A stretch of 64,000 nucleotides of DNA from Methylocystis sp. MJC1 (GCF_026427715.1 NZ_CP107558.1:1835001-1899000); one strand, 5' to 3'. Positions 18,337 to 27,778 are shown, numbered from the stretch's first letter. Numbers and translations: made by a program. The notes: a model not told the origin generated them from the letters alone.

Positions 18337-19107
18337 ATGGAACGAACGCATGAAACGATGGTAGCCGCCCAATTCGGGCCCCGCGCGCGCGACTACGTCC
18401 AAAGCGCTGTGCACGCGCAGGGCGCGGATCTCGAGGTTTTGGCAAATATCGTCTCTGCGGCTGCGCCCGAACGCGCTCTCGATATCGGCGCCGGCGGCGG
18501 CCATGTCTCCTATCTGATGGCCCGCTATGCGGCTGCGGTGACGGCGCTCGATCTCTCGACGCAGATGCTGGCGGCCGTCGCCGCGACGGCGCGTGAGAAG
18601 GGGCTCGCCAATATCGAAACAGTGGAGGGGCCCGCCGAGCGCCTGCCTTTCGCCGATGGCTGTTTCGATTTTCTGGCGTCGCGCTATTCGGCCCATCACT
18701 GGCGCGATTTCAATGGCGGTCTGCGTGAGGCGCGCCGGGTGCTGAAGCCCGGCCGCTCTGCGGTCTTCGTCGACGTCTATGCGCCGGCCCGGCCGCTCTT
18801 CGACACGCATCTGCAAGCCGTCGAGCTGCTGCGCGATCCGTCTCATGTCAGGAATTACACAATTGCAGAATGGACGGTCGCGCTCGCGACGTCAGGTTTC
18901 ACTGTCGAGCGCCTGCAGACATGGCGGCTGCGGATGGACTTCGCCGTCTGGGTGGCGCGCATGCGAACGCCGCAGGAAAATCAACGCGCCATCCGAGCTT
19001 TGCAGGCGGCGGCGTCGGGCGAGACCCGGGAGCATTTTGCGATCGAAACGGATGGCTCGTTTTTAATCGACGTGATGATGATTGAAGTCAGGGCCGCGAG
19101 CTGGTGA
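18337..19107 (+). CDS. Class I SAM-dependent methyltransferase (UbiE-like)
   Basis: This 256-residue methyltransferase has SAM-binding motif I in ALDIGAGGGHVSYL (about 47-60). Later motifs are VTALDLSTQML, the acidic-loop region PAERLPFADGCFDF and REARRVLKPG. The fold and motifs resemble UbiE/COQ5-type enzymes, but the acceptor is unknown. AAGGAG precedes the ATG at 18337. Divergence from an XRE/MmyB regulator suggests substrate-induced expression. Confidence 0.88.
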   Translation: MERTHETMVAAQFGPRARDYVQSAVHAQGADLEVLANIVSAAAPERALDIGAGGGHVSYLMARYAAAVTALDLSTQMLAAVAATAREKGLANIETVEGPAERLPFADGCFDFLASRYSAHHWRDFNGGLREARRVLKPGRSAVFVDVYAPARPLFDTHLQAVELLRDPSHVRNYTIAEWTVALATSGFTVERLQTWRLRMDFAVWVARMRTPQENQRAIRALQAAASGETREHFAIETDGSFLIDVMMIEVRAASW

Positions 19108-19112
19108 CGGCT

Positions 19113-19265
19113 GGCCCTCATCCGACCCCGCTTCGCGGGGCCACCTTCTCCCGTAAACGGGAGAAGGAATCGCGTTGAAACTTTGTGGTTCAAAAACCTT
19201 GGGTTCTCCCTTCTCCCGCTTGCGGGAGAAGGTGGCCCCTGCGTCAGCAGGGGTCGGATGAGGGC
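19113..19265. repeat. CCCTCATCCGACCC inverted-repeat element (copy 1)
   Basis: This element of about 153 bp begins CCCTCATCCGACCC, has a first hairpin (CCTTCTCCCG/CGGGAGAAGG), a core with ATCGCGTTGAAA, a second hairpin (CCTTCTCCCG/CGGGAGAAGG) and ends GGGTCGGATGAGGG. The ends are inverted repeats of each other. The same design occurs at 36089-36245. It sits between the convergent methyltransferase and nirK genes and could end both transcripts. Confidence 0.8.
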
Positions 19266-19277
19266 TCATCCTGCCGC

Positions 19278-20678
19278 TCAGTCATCTCGCCGCCGTCGAC
19301 GGCTCTCCGGACCTTCGTGCATCAAAGCGTCGTCGCGCGGCCCCTCGACGATCAGATCGCCGACGAGGCCGCGCTCCATCCGGGAGAGCGCGTGGTCGGC
19401 CAGAACATATTGTCCGCCGCGCCTCACATTGAATTCGACGGTCGCCGCGTCGCCCGGCGCGACGGAAACCGTTGGCGCGCCTCTCTCATGCACTTTCAGC
19501 GCGTCGTTGCGTCTGACGCGGTCGAAGAGGCCGCCGATCAGATGCAGCGAAGACGTGAAATTCGGCCCGCCGACGCCGAAGAAGATTCGCACGTTCTCGC
19601 CGCGCTCGGCCCGTAGCGGATGCTCCGCCGTCAGCGCGCCGACGGCGCCGTTGAAGAGGAAATATTCCGGCTGTTCGGCCATCAGCTTCTCGTAATCCAA
19701 CTCCTGCCGGCCCTGGGTCCCGAAAGGCATGGTCGTATAGAGTTCGCCCTGCATGACGTAGAATTCGCGGTCCGCCTTCGGCAATCCGCCCTCGGGCTCG
19801 ATCAGCACGAGACCATACATGCCGTTGGCGACATGCTGCGCAATGCTCGGCGTCGCGCAGTGATAGACGAAGAGGCCGGGCGTCGTCGCTTCGAAGCTGA
19901 AGACCTTTTCCTCGCCCGGATCGGCTTGCGTGAAGCGCGCGCCGCCGCCGGGCCCGATCGCGGCGTGCAAATCCACCGAATGCGCTAGCACGCTGCTCGA
20001 GTCGTTCTTCAAATGCACTTCCAGCGTGTCGCCCACCCGCGCCCTGATGAAGGGGCCGGGAACCTTCCCGCCAAAGGTCCAGAACTGATAGGTCGTCTTG
20101 TCATCGAGCCGGCCATCGATTTCGATCGTCGTGAGATCGACGCGCAAGGTTCGCGGCCCGCGGGCGCCGATCGGTCGCGGCACGTCGGAAGGATCGCGCG
20201 ATATGTCCGGCGCGACGAGCTTCGCCTTGCTGCGCGGCCCCGGCTCGACCCTGATCTTGCCCTGCATGCCCGCGTCGCGATGGCCGGGGACTGAGCAGTA
20301 GTAGGAAAAGGCGCCGGTCTTGTCGGCGAAAAACGAAACAGTGCCGCTCGCGCCCTTGCCGACCACGCGGTTCGAACGCACGCCGTAAAACTCGATGACG
20401 ATATCGTGCTCGGCGCCCTCGCCGTTGACGAGATTGATCTGGGCGCGCTCGCCTTCATGGAAGACGAGCTCTGGATTAACCTTCCCGTCGATCGCGCCGC
20501 CGACGCCAAGGAAGACGAGCCGCCCCTCGGCAATCCCCGATCGCAGCGTATAGACGACCGTGCGCGCCGCCGCGTTCTCCTGGCGCGCTGGCGCGTCTTC
20601 TTGCGAAAAAGCGAGCGGAGCCCAAGCGAGCAGGGCCGAAAACACGCAGAACAACAGAACGGCTCTGTCTGGCTTCAT
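19278..20678 (-). CDS. nirK: Cupredoxin-fused copper nitrite reductase (NirK-like)
   Basis: This 466-residue periplasmic multicopper protein starts with a signal peptide (about 1-25). An N-terminal cupredoxin domain (about 50-146) has a complete type 1 site: His91 in AEHDI, Cys128 and His133 in YYCSVPGH, Met138. A two-domain NirK body follows. Type 1 ligands are His233, Cys274, His282 and Met287; type 2 ligands are His238, His273 and His379 (SSLHLIGG); Asp236 matches the catalytic Asp. The layout matches Hyphomicrobium denitrificans CuNiR, where the extra domain carries electrons. It likely reduces nitrite to NO. No nor genes are nearby. GAGG lies 8 nt before the ATG. Confidence 0.88.
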   Translation of the reverse strand: MKPDRAVLLFCVFSALLAWAPLAFSQEDAPARQENAAARTVVYTLRSGIAEGRLVFLGVGGAIDGKVNPELVFHEGERAQINLVNGEGAEHDIVIEFYGVRSNRVVGKGASGTVSFFADKTGAFSYYCSVPGHRDAGMQGKIRVEPGPRSKAKLVAPDISRDPSDVPRPIGARGPRTLRVDLTTIEIDGRLDDKTTYQFWTFGGKVPGPFIRARVGDTLEVHLKNDSSSVLAHSVDLHAAIGPGGGARFTQADPGEEKVFSFEATTPGLFVYHCATPSIAQHVANGMYGLVLIEPEGGLPKADREFYVMQGELYTTMPFGTQGRQELDYEKLMAEQPEYFLFNGAVGALTAEHPLRAERGENVRIFFGVGGPNFTSSLHLIGGLFDRVRRNDALKVHERGAPTVSVAPGDAATVEFNVRRGGQYVLADHALSRMERGLVGDLIVEGPRDDALMHEGPESRRRRRDD

Positions 20679-20760
20679 CGGCCGAGCCTCTGGCGGATGG
20701 GGACGCGTGCGGCAGTAAGCTAGGGGCGCGGCGTTCAAAGGAAAGGCGCGGGGCCGTCGC

Positions 20761-22746
20761 TCAATCGCCCCGCTGGAAATGGTCGTACACCATCCGCGCC
20801 GTCGCCTTGTTGATGCCCGGCGTCTTCTCCAGATCCGACAAAGCCGCCCGCGAGACGCCCTTCGCCGAGCCGAAGGCCAAAAGCAGCGCGCGCTTGCGCG
20901 ACGGTCCGATCCCGGCAATCTCATCGAGCGGATTCTTGGTGAATTCCTTCTTGCGCCGCGCGCGATGCGTGCCGATGGCGAAGCGATGGGCTTCGTCGCG
21001 CAGCCGCTGCACGAAATAGAGCGCCGGATCATGCGGGGGCAGGCGGAAGGCTTCGCGGCCCTCGATGAAGAATTGCTCGCGTCCCGCGTCGCGGTCGCGG
21101 CCCTTGGCGATCGAAGCCAGCGCCACCCCCTCGACGCCGCTCTCGCGCAACGCCTCGCGCGCCACGTCGAACTGGCCGCGCCCGCCGTCGATCAGCACGA
21201 GATCGGGCTTTGCCGGAAAAGCCTCCGGATCGGTCTCCTTCTCCGGCTCCTTGGCGAGACGGGCGAAGCGGCGCGTCAGCACTTCGCGCATCATGCCGTA
21301 GTCGTCTCCGGGCGTGATCTCCGTGCTCTTGATGTTGAAAGTGCGGTAATGCGCCTTCATGAAGCCCGCCGGGCCGGCGACGACCATCGCGCCGATCGCC
21401 TGCGACCCGCCCGTATGCGAGTTGTCGTAGACCTCGACGCGGCGCGGGGCGTGAGGCAGGCCGAAGACTTCGCCCAAGGCCGCCAGCAACCGCAACTGGC
21501 TCGCGTCTTCCGCAAGCTTGCGGCCGAGCGCCTGCCGCGCATTGTTGAGCGCATGTTCGACGAGCTCGCGCTTTTCGCCGCGCTGCGGGGCGATGACGTC
21601 GACGTTTCTGCGCAGCTTCGCCGAAAGCGCGTCTTCCAGAAGAGCGCTGTCTTCGATCGGATGTGACAGCAGCACGCAGCGCGCGGAAGGATGCTCGTCG
21701 TAGAATTGCGCGAGAAAGGCGTCGAGAACTTCCGCCTCCGAGAGGCTCGCGTCGGCGCGCGGGAAATAGGAGCGGTTGCCCCAGTTCTGATAGGCGCGGA
21801 AGAAAAAGGCCTCGATGCAGAAGCGCCCCGCGTCCTTGGCGATGGCGAAGACGTCGGCCTCTTCGACCGTGCGCGGATTAATGCCCTGCGCTCCCTGTAT
21901 CGCCGAGAGCGCCGAGATGCGATCGCGCAGCCGCGCGGCGCGCTCGAATTCGAGCCGCTCGGCGGCTTCGGTCATTTCCGTGGCGAGCTGCTCGCGCACG
22001 CTTCGGCTCTTGCCGGAGAGAAAGTCGCGCGCCTCCTGCACAAGCACGGCATAGTCGTCAGTTGAGATTTCCCCCGTGCAGGGCCCGGCGCAGCGCTTGA
22101 TCTGGTAGAGCAGGCAGGGGCGTGTGCGGTTGTCGTAAAAGCTCTGCGCGCAGGAGCGTAGCAGAAAGGCGCGCTCCAGCGCGTTGAGCGCGCGATTGAC
22201 CGCCCAGACGCTGGCGAAGGGCCCGTAATAATCGCCCTTGCGCACGCGCGCGCCGCGATGCTTGGCGATCTGCGGCGCTTCGTGGTCGCTGGCGATGAAG
22301 ATGTATGGAAACGACTTGTCGTCGCGCATCAACACGTTGAAGCGCGGCTTCAACTGCTTGATGAGATTCGCTTCCAGCAGCAGCGCCTCGGTCTCGGTCT
22401 CCACCGAGATGAAGACCATGGAGACCGTCGCCGAGATCATCCGCGCGATGCGGTTCACATGGCCGGCGAGGCGGGTGTAGCTCGCGACGCGCTTCCGGAC
22501 ATTCTTGGCCTTGCCGACATAGAGCACCTCGCCATTCTCGGCGATCATGCGATAGACGCCGGGGCCGTTCGGCGCATGTTTCCAATAGGACTTGATGACG
22601 CCGACGCCGCGCTTGACGCTGTCGGGCGTCTGCGGGGCGTCGTCTTCTGGAGGCGTCTCGGAGGTCTCCGAGACGGCCTCGGGCGCGTCGAGGGGGTCGT
22701 CGTCCTCGGGCGGGAGGTCGCGCGTCTGGGAGGGGGGAGGGGTCAT
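20761..22746 (-). CDS. uvrC: Excinuclease ABC subunit C
   Basis: This 661-residue nuclease makes both incisions in UvrABC nucleotide excision repair. The GIY-YIG domain ([10 protein letters not shown] to [14 protein letters not shown], about 62-100) makes the 3' cut. The UVR domain that binds UvrB follows a Cys cluster (CARLYQIKRC-like region, CAGPCTG). The RNase H-like domain ([25 protein letters not shown]) makes the 5' cut. Helix-hairpin-helix motifs end the protein. The ATG at 22746 was chosen; an ATG at 22818 would add a non-homologous head. An acidic N-terminal extension of about 45 residues is a local variation. Confidence 0.95.
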   Translation of the reverse strand: MTPPPSQTRDLPPEDDDPLDAPEAVSETSETPPEDDAPQTPDSVKRGVGVIKSYWKHAPNGPGVYRMIAENGEVLYVGKAKNVRKRVASYTRLAGHVNRIARMISATVSMVFISVETETEALLLEANLIKQLKPRFNVLMRDDKSFPYIFIASDHEAPQIAKHRGARVRKGDYYGPFASVWAVNRALNALERAFLLRSCAQSFYDNRTRPCLLYQIKRCAGPCTGEISTDDYAVLVQEARDFLSGKSRSVREQLATEMTEAAERLEFERAARLRDRISALSAIQGAQGINPRTVEEADVFAIAKDAGRFCIEAFFFRAYQNWGNRSYFPRADASLSEAEVLDAFLAQFYDEHPSARCVLLSHPIEDSALLEDALSAKLRRNVDVIAPQRGEKRELVEHALNNARQALGRKLAEDASQLRLLAALGEVFGLPHAPRRVEVYDNSHTGGSQAIGAMVVAGPAGFMKAHYRTFNIKSTEITPGDDYGMMREVLTRRFARLAKEPEKETDPEAFPAKPDLVLIDGGRGQFDVAREALRESGVEGVALASIAKGRDRDAGREQFFIEGREAFRLPPHDPALYFVQRLRDEAHRFAIGTHRARRKKEFTKNPLDEIAGIGPSRKRALLLAFGSAKGVSRAALSDLEKTPGINKATARMVYDHFQRGD

Positions 22747-23278
22747 CCTATAAGGATTTATGCTGCGTTTGCGGCGATGGGAAGGGTTTCCGAGCCTGCA
22801 CCGGTCGTTCGTCGGCAAAGAGCCGCGAGGAAACTGTCACCCTTCTTCCCGGGCCTTGCTGTCACCTTTCTATCCGGGCCAGGCGCCGCTCCTCTCCTCG
22901 TTTGCGGGGAGAGGCTGGGTGAGGGGCCGGGGCCGGAGCCCCGGGCGTGCCTTACGAAAGCGAGCGCGCTGCGGCGTTTATCGCTTCCACTCATCCCCCA
23001 AGCCCCTCACCCAACCTCTCCCCGCGCGCGGGGAGAGGGGCAGAGCGTGGCCTTCATCAAAAGTGGCTCGCGAGCCGCCTCCCTCCCCCTTGCGGGGAGG
23101 GATTAATGGTGGGGGTCGCCTCAGTGATGAGAATAACGCAGAAAAATTGAGTTTAATCTTACGCATTCGCGCCAACGCAAGTTGCTCGATCCTCGCAAGA
23201 ATCGCCCGCCCGCACTTGCGCGCCGCGGAAAGCGACGTCAAAAGTTGTCGCCGTAGTTCGACGGGTATTGGGGGCCTC
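22747..23278. repeat. Gene-free stretch with inverted intergenic repeats
   Basis: Between the divergent uvrC and chaA genes I see no gene. CTCTCCTCG...GAGAGGCTGGGTGAGGGG at 22888-22926 is mirrored by CCCCTCACCCAACCTCTCC...GAGAGGGG at 23003-23040, and a third unit (CCTCCCTCCCCTTGCGGGGAGGG) follows at 23078-23100. A plus-strand frame stays open through these repeats, but its translation is Arg/Ser/Pro-rich noise. Both promoters must lie at the edges of this gap. Confidence 0.65.
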
Positions 23279-24388
23279 ATGAGCGGCGGCAGGATCACGA
23301 TCGGCGGCATTATTTTTCCAGTGCTCGCGCTCGGTCTCGCGGCGGCTTTCGCGGCAGGGGAGCGCTGGCTCAATACTATGCCGCCGACGCTCGCCTGGGC
23401 GCCGCCGCTCGTCGCCGCCATCCTCGTCATCGGGTCGGTTTTCGCGACGCTGCAGCACGCCGAGCGGATCGGCGCGAGGGTCGGCGAGCCCTTGGGCACG
23501 CTCGTGCTCACCATCGCCGTGACGATCATCGAGGTCGCCATCATGGCCTCGATGACCGCGCATGGCTCGGAAAATCCGACCGAGGCGCGCGAGGCTGTGT
23601 TCTCGGCGATCATGATCGTCTGCAACGGGCTCGTGGGCCTGTGCCTGCTGCTCGGCGGTTTCCGCCATGGCGAGCAGGAGCTTCATCCGATGGGCGCGAG
23701 CGCCTATCTCGCCGTGCTCATCGCGCTGTCGATGCTGACGCTCATCATGCCGAATTACACGACATCGACGCCGGGCCCGACGCTCTCGCGCGCGCAGCTC
23801 GGCTTCGCGAGCGCGCTCTCGATCCTGCTCTACGGCGCTTTTCTCTTCATCCAGACCGTGCGCCACCGCGCCTATTTTATCGACGCGCATATGGCGGCCG
23901 TGGGTCATGTCGGAGCAAAACCGACGCGGAGCGAGGCCTTGGTCTCGCTCGTCGGTCTCGGCGCGAGCCTAGCCGGCGTGTCGCTGCTCGCCGAGCATGT
24001 CATTCCGGGGCTCGAAGAAGGGCTGAAATGGGCGGGCGTCGAGGAGGTGAACCCTGTGACCGGCGCCGCCGTCGCCGCCCTCGTGCTCATGCCCGAAGGC
24101 ATGAATTCGGTCCGCGCCGCCGCCCGCAACGCCTTGCAGACGAGCTTGAATGGGGCGCTCGGCTCGGTCGTGGCGACGATCGGGCTCACCGTGCCGGCCG
24201 TGGCGCTGATGAGCCTCGCCTCCGATCGCCAGCTCGTCTTCGGCCTCGATCGCCGCGACTCCGCCATGCTGGTTCTGACGCTGATGCTGTCCGTCGTCAG
24301 CTTCGGCGCGGGCCGCACCAATGTGCTCACCGGCCTTGTGCATCTCGTTGTCTTCGCGGCATATGCCTTCTTCTTATTTGCGCCATGA
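23279..24388 (+). CDS. ChaA-like Ca2+(Na+)/H+ antiporter
   Basis: This 369-residue inner-membrane antiporter has about 11 helices. Two inverted halves each carry an acidic ion-exchange motif: TIAVTIIEVAIMASMTAHGS (about 82-101) and ALVLMPEGMNSVRAAARNA (about 270-290). This is the calcium/cation antiporter pattern of ChaA (called y4hA in rhizobia). The ATG at 23279 follows GGGGG by 5 nt. An upstream open frame of 173 codons comes from repeats and was left out. The stop overlaps a possible ATG of the GST gene. Confidence 0.88.
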   Translation: MSGGRITIGGIIFPVLALGLAAAFAAGERWLNTMPPTLAWAPPLVAAILVIGSVFATLQHAERIGARVGEPLGTLVLTIAVTIIEVAIMASMTAHGSENPTEAREAVFSAIMIVCNGLVGLCLLLGGFRHGEQELHPMGASAYLAVLIALSMLTLIMPNYTTSTPGPTLSRAQLGFASALSILLYGAFLFIQTVRHRAYFIDAHMAAVGHVGAKPTRSEALVSLVGLGASLAGVSLLAEHVIPGLEEGLKWAGVEEVNPVTGAAVAALVLMPEGMNSVRAAARNALQTSLNGALGSVVATIGLTVPAVALMSLASDRQLVFGLDRRDSAMLVLTLMLSVVSFGAGRTNVLTGLVHLVVFAAYAFFLFAP

Positions 24389-24399
24389 GCGAGGAAGAG

Positions 24400-25041
24400 A
24401 TGAGCGGCGATCTGATATTTTACCATTCTCCCAATACGCGTTCGTCCAGCGTGCTCATTCTGCTCGAGGAGCTCGACGCGCCCTACACTTTGAAAGACCT
24501 CAATTTCAAAATCGGCGCGCAGCGCGAGCCCGAATATCTCGCCGTCAATCCGATGGGGAAGGTTCCGGCCATCGAGCACAATGGCGCGCTGGTGACCGAA
24601 CTCGGCGCGGTGTTCATCTATCTCGCTGACGCCTTCCCGCAAAAGAAGCTTGCGCCGCAGATCGGCGATCCGCTGCGCGGACCATATCTGCGTTGGCTCG
24701 CGTTCTACGGCTCGGCCTTCGAGCCGGCGATCATGGACCGCTACACGAAGCAAGAGCCGCCGAAGAACATGAGCGCCTACGGGGATTTCGAGACCGTGAT
24801 GGCGGTGATCAACAAGCAGCTCGCGGCGGGGCCCTATCTGCTCGGCGCGCGCTTCTCAGCCGCCGACATTCTCTGGGCGACGGCGCTGCGCTGGACCACC
24901 GGCTTCGGCCTCGTCCCGATGACGCCCGAGATTTCCGCCTATATCGAGCGCGTGGGATCGCGGCCGTCGGTTGCGCGCGTTACGGAGACGGACAAGCAGC
25001 TTCTGGCGATTCACGAGGCGGCTGCGGCTGCGAAGGGGTGA
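24400..25041 (+). CDS. Glutathione S-transferase family protein
   Basis: This 213-residue protein has a thioredoxin-like N-terminal domain (LIFYHSPNTRSSSVLILLEE, cis-Pro in GKVPAIEHNGALVTELGAV) and an all-helical C-terminal domain with the N-capping region SAADILWATALRW. The Ser/Asn near residues 8-11 could be catalytic, as in bacterial beta or theta-like GSTs. GAGGAAGAG directly before the ATG at 24400 supports this start; an ATG at 24385 overlaps the chaA stop. The gene is coupled to the antiporter. Confidence 0.88.
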   Translation: MSGDLIFYHSPNTRSSSVLILLEELDAPYTLKDLNFKIGAQREPEYLAVNPMGKVPAIEHNGALVTELGAVFIYLADAFPQKKLAPQIGDPLRGPYLRWLAFYGSAFEPAIMDRYTKQEPPKNMSAYGDFETVMAVINKQLAAGPYLLGARFSAADILWATALRWTTGFGLVPMTPEISAYIERVGSRPSVARVTETDKQLLAIHEAAAAAKG

Positions 25042-25062
25042 TGCACATCGGCGCTGGCGCAT

Positions 25063-25104
25063 GTCATTCCCGAGCGGGCCGAAGGCCCGCTCGGGAATCC
25101 AGAT
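25063..25104. repeat. GTCATTCCCG repeat, short copy; bidirectional hairpin
   Basis: GTCATTCCCGAGCGGGCC, GAA and GGCCCGCTCGGGAAT form a 14-15-bp perfect stem followed by CCAGATC. It is a short relative of the repeats at 7439 and 43173. It lies between the convergent GST and ung genes, where the hairpin could end both transcripts. Confidence 0.65.
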
Positions 25105-25114
25105 CCGGAATAAC

Positions 25115-25783
25115 TCACCACTCGATCGGCGTCTGCCCATGCGCGACGAGATATTTGTTCGCCTTGGAGAAATGCTTGCAGCCGAAAAAGCCATTATGCG
25201 CTGACAGCGGCGAGGGGTGGGCGCATTCGAGCACGAGATGCTTGCGGCGGTCGATGCCGGCGCCCTTGCGCCGCGCATAAGAGCCCCAGAGCATGAAGAC
25301 GATCCCCTCACGCTCGCGCGACAGCGCATGGACGGCGGCGTCAGTGAATTGCTCCCAGCCCTTGTTCTGATGCGAGCCCGCCTGCGACGCGCGCACGGTG
25401 AGCGTCGCGTTCAGGAGCAGCACGCCCTGCTTCGCCCAGCGCGAGAGGTCCGGGTCGCGGGACACAGGATGGCCGAGATCGGCCTCGATTTCCTTGAAGA
25501 TGTTCTGCAAGGAAGGCGGCGGGGCGACGCCGGCGCCGACCGCGAAGCAAAGCCCATTCGCCTGGCCGGGCCCGTGATAGGGGTCCTGGCCGAGGATAAC
25601 GACCTTCGCTTCGTCAAAGGGACATTCGTCGAAAGCGCGAAAAATCTGCGCCGCCGGCGGATAGACCGCGCAGGAAGCGTATTCCACGCGCACGAACTCG
25701 CGAAGGTCGGTGAAATAGGCCTTCTCGAATTCGGTGGCGAGATGTCTCTTCCAGCTTTCGTCGATGCGAACGGGCTTGGTCAT
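25115..25783 (-). CDS. ung: Uracil-DNA glycosylase, family 1
   Basis: This 222-residue enzyme removes uracil from DNA. The catalytic water-activating Asp lies in VVILGQDPYHGPGQANGL (about 62-80), the uracil-binding Asn in LLLNATLTVRA, and the catalytic His in ECAHPSPLSAHNGFFGC. Length and motifs match Ung. The ATG at 25783 overlaps the stop of the HepT-like gene by ATGA, so ung is the last gene of a three-gene unit with a toxin-antitoxin-like pair. Confidence 0.95.
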   Translation of the reverse strand: MTKPVRIDESWKRHLATEFEKAYFTDLREFVRVEYASCAVYPPAAQIFRAFDECPFDEAKVVILGQDPYHGPGQANGLCFAVGAGVAPPPSLQNIFKEIEADLGHPVSRDPDLSRWAKQGVLLLNATLTVRASQAGSHQNKGWEQFTDAAVHALSREREGIVFMLWGSYARRKGAGIDRRKHLVLECAHPSPLSAHNGFFGCKHFSKANKYLVAHGQTPIEW

Positions 25784-26130
25784 GGAGCGCTGACATTCTG
25801 TCTGATCGCTTCGACGGCGGCTTTCAGGGGAGGCAGCTCGTCGCGCAGGACGTTCCAAATGATTTCGTCCGAGATGGAATGGTATTCGTGCCTCAGCACA
25901 TTGCCAATGGCGCGAATGGCCCGCCAACGGATGTGTGGTTGCGTGGCGGCGGCTTCTTCGGGCAAGGCCCGGCTGGCCTCCGAAATGATTTCGATCGCCC
26001 GCTGAAGCGCGTGCCGAAGCAACCAATCAGCCTTGTAATCGTCGAGAGTCTTATGCGCGGTTACCCGCTCGACGCCCGCGATCTCCTGCAAGATGTCGTC
26101 AATGACGTGAAGGATTTCTCTTCCCATCAA
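25780..26130 (-). CDS. HepT-like (DUF86) protein
   Basis: This 116-residue all-helical protein resembles the HepT/DUF86 family: LDDYKADWLLRHALQRAIEIISEAS and RAIGNVLRHEYHSISDEIIW. HepT proteins are HEPN-fold RNases with an R-X4-6-H catalytic motif; here the Arg/His cluster in IRAIGNVLRHEYH is the candidate. Its ATG overlaps the stop of the nucleotidyltransferase gene by four bases and its own stop overlaps the ung ATG. In characterised systems the partner AMPylates HepT to silence it. Confidence 0.82.
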   Translation of the reverse strand: MMGREILHVIDDILQEIAGVERVTAHKTLDDYKADWLLRHALQRAIEIISEASRALPEEAAATQPHIRWRAIRAIGNVLRHEYHSISDEIIWNVLRDELPPLKAAVEAIRQNVSAP

Positions 26131-26423
26131 AAGACACGCATGGCTGATTTCTCGATTTTTTCGCGCAAACGCGGATGCAGCCCATCACGCGTCGTCAGGT
26201 CGACGCGGGTCTGCAATTCATCCTCGAGAAAATGCTTGATGTCGACAAGGTCCAATGCGTTGAAGCGGCTGGCCGGATCGTAATCGATGAAGAGGTCGAG
26301 ATCGCTATCGGCGCCCGCTTCGTCGCGGGCCGTCGAACCGTAAAGATATAGGGAGATCGCTCCTCGCGTTTTAACCGCGTCGGCAATCCTCCCAAGCTTC
26401 GCGATGGCCGTAGCTCTGTCCAT
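26127..26423 (-). CDS. MntA-like minimal nucleotidyltransferase
   Basis: This 98-residue nucleotidyltransferase-fold protein has the signature YLYGSTARDEAGADSDLDLF, in which GS and the DxD pair (in SDLDLF) bind nucleotide and metal. A third acidic residue is likely in TRVDLTTRD. Proteins of this size next to HepT act as antitoxins by adding AMP to a Tyr of HepT. It opens the unit MntA-HepT-Ung, with ATGA overlaps throughout. Confidence 0.83.
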   Translation of the reverse strand: MDRATAIAKLGRIADAVKTRGAISLYLYGSTARDEAGADSDLDLFIDYDPASRFNALDLVDIKHFLEDELQTRVDLTTRDGLHPRLREKIEKSAMRVF

Positions 26424-26453
26424 GCCGTCAATTTACCGCAGGCGCCTGCGATC

Positions 26454-27755
26454 TCAATCCTGCAAAGGCCCCCAGGCCGGATCACTGGCGTAGTTCGGCG
26501 TCGGCACCAGCGCTTCCGAGCGGCCGAAGACGTCGACCATGTAAATCTTCGGCCCGCCCGCGCCGCCGCTTTCGCGGAAGAACATCAGGAACAGCCCGTT
26601 GGGCGCCCAGGTGGGTCCCTCATTGTGGAAGCCCTCGGTCAGGATGCGCTCGCCCGAGCCGTCGGTCTTCATCACGCCGATCGAGAAATTGCCGCCGTTC
26701 TGCTTGGTGAAGGCGATGTAGTCGCCCTTGGGGCTCCACACGGGCGTCGAATAGCGGCCGCCGCCGAAGGAGATGCGCTTGGCCTCGCCGCCATGCGCGC
26801 CCATGACGTAGATCTGCTGCGAGCCGCCGCGATCGCTCTCGAAGCAGATGCGCGCGCCGTCCGGCGAATAGGAGGGCGCCGTGTCGATGGCGCTGGTGTC
26901 GGTCAGCCGCGTCGTGGTGCGCGAGCGCAGGTCCATCGTATAGAGATTGGTCGACGAGCCCTGTGACAGCGACATGATGATCTTCTGCCCGTCAGGCGAG
27001 AAGCGCGGCGAGAAAGTCATGCCGGGGAAATTGCCGACGACCTCCCGCTGGCTGTTCTCGATGTTCATCAGGAGAACTTTCGGCTCGCCCTCGTCGTTGA
27101 AGGCCATATAGGTGACGTCGAGCGAGGAGGGCGAGAAGCGCGGGGTGACGACGAGCTCGTCGCCCCGGGTCAGATAGCGCACATTGGCGCCGTCCTGATC
27201 CATCATGGCGAGGCGCTTGCGGCGCTTGTCCTTGGGGCCGCTTTCGTCGACGAAAACGATGCGCGTGTCGAAGAAACCCTTCTCGCCGGTGATGCGGCTG
27301 AAAACCGCGTCCGAGAGAAGATGCGCGACGCGGCGCAGGTTGGAGGCTTCCGTCACATATTGCTGGCCGGCGACCTGCTCGCCAGTGGTGACGTCGAAGA
27401 GGCGGAACTCTGTCTTGAGGCGTCCGTCGCCGGCGCGCACCGAGCGGCCGGTGAGAACGAATTGCGCGTTGGCTGTTTTATAGACACCCAAATCCGGCTG
27501 GTCGGGCGAGCCGGCCTCGCCGACATTGGCGTCGACCGGGCGCAGGAAGACGGAGCGCTTGAAATTATTGGTCGCGACGGAGGTGATCGTGCGCGCGGCT
27601 TCGTCGCCGACGAAAGGGGCGACGGCGATATTCGTCGGCTGAAAGCCGCCGCCTTTGAGGTCGATGACGCGGCCGGCCCGTGCGGGCGCGAAAGGCGCGA
27701 GAGCGGCGCCGGCGAAGAGGCCGGCGGCGGCGCGGCGGGTGATGAGGCGGGTCAT
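26454..27755 (-). CDS. tolB: Tol-Pal system protein TolB
   Basis: This 433-residue periplasmic protein has a twin-arginine-like signal region ([20 protein letters not shown]). A N-terminal alpha/beta domain (about 30-165) is followed by a six-bladed beta-propeller with repeated blades such as [26 protein letters not shown] and [13 protein letters not shown]. TolB links TolA to the lipoprotein Pal during envelope constriction. It is the last tol gene here; pal is expected next but MntA/HepT/ung follow instead. Confidence 0.95.
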   Translation of the reverse strand: MTRLITRRAAAGLFAGAALAPFAPARAGRVIDLKGGGFQPTNIAVAPFVGDEAARTITSVATNNFKRSVFLRPVDANVGEAGSPDQPDLGVYKTANAQFVLTGRSVRAGDGRLKTEFRLFDVTTGEQVAGQQYVTEASNLRRVAHLLSDAVFSRITGEKGFFDTRIVFVDESGPKDKRRKRLAMMDQDGANVRYLTRGDELVVTPRFSPSSLDVTYMAFNDEGEPKVLLMNIENSQREVVGNFPGMTFSPRFSPDGQKIIMSLSQGSSTNLYTMDLRSRTTTRLTDTSAIDTAPSYSPDGARICFESDRGGSQQIYVMGAHGGEAKRISFGGGRYSTPVWSPKGDYIAFTKQNGGNFSIGVMKTDGSGERILTEGFHNEGPTWAPNGLFLMFFRESGGAGGPKIYMVDVFGRSEALVPTPNYASDPAWGPLQD

Positions 27756-27778
27756 TTCGAGGGTCTCATTAGATGTAA

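Noticed and set aside
20009..20533. Alternative minus-strand frame in nirK
   Set aside because: It is a shadow frame; the NirK frame has all copper ligands.
22760..23278. Long open N-terminal extension before chaA
   Set aside because: It is made of intergenic repeats and lacks family similarity; the ATG at 23279 has a GGGGG ribosome site and starts the conserved part.
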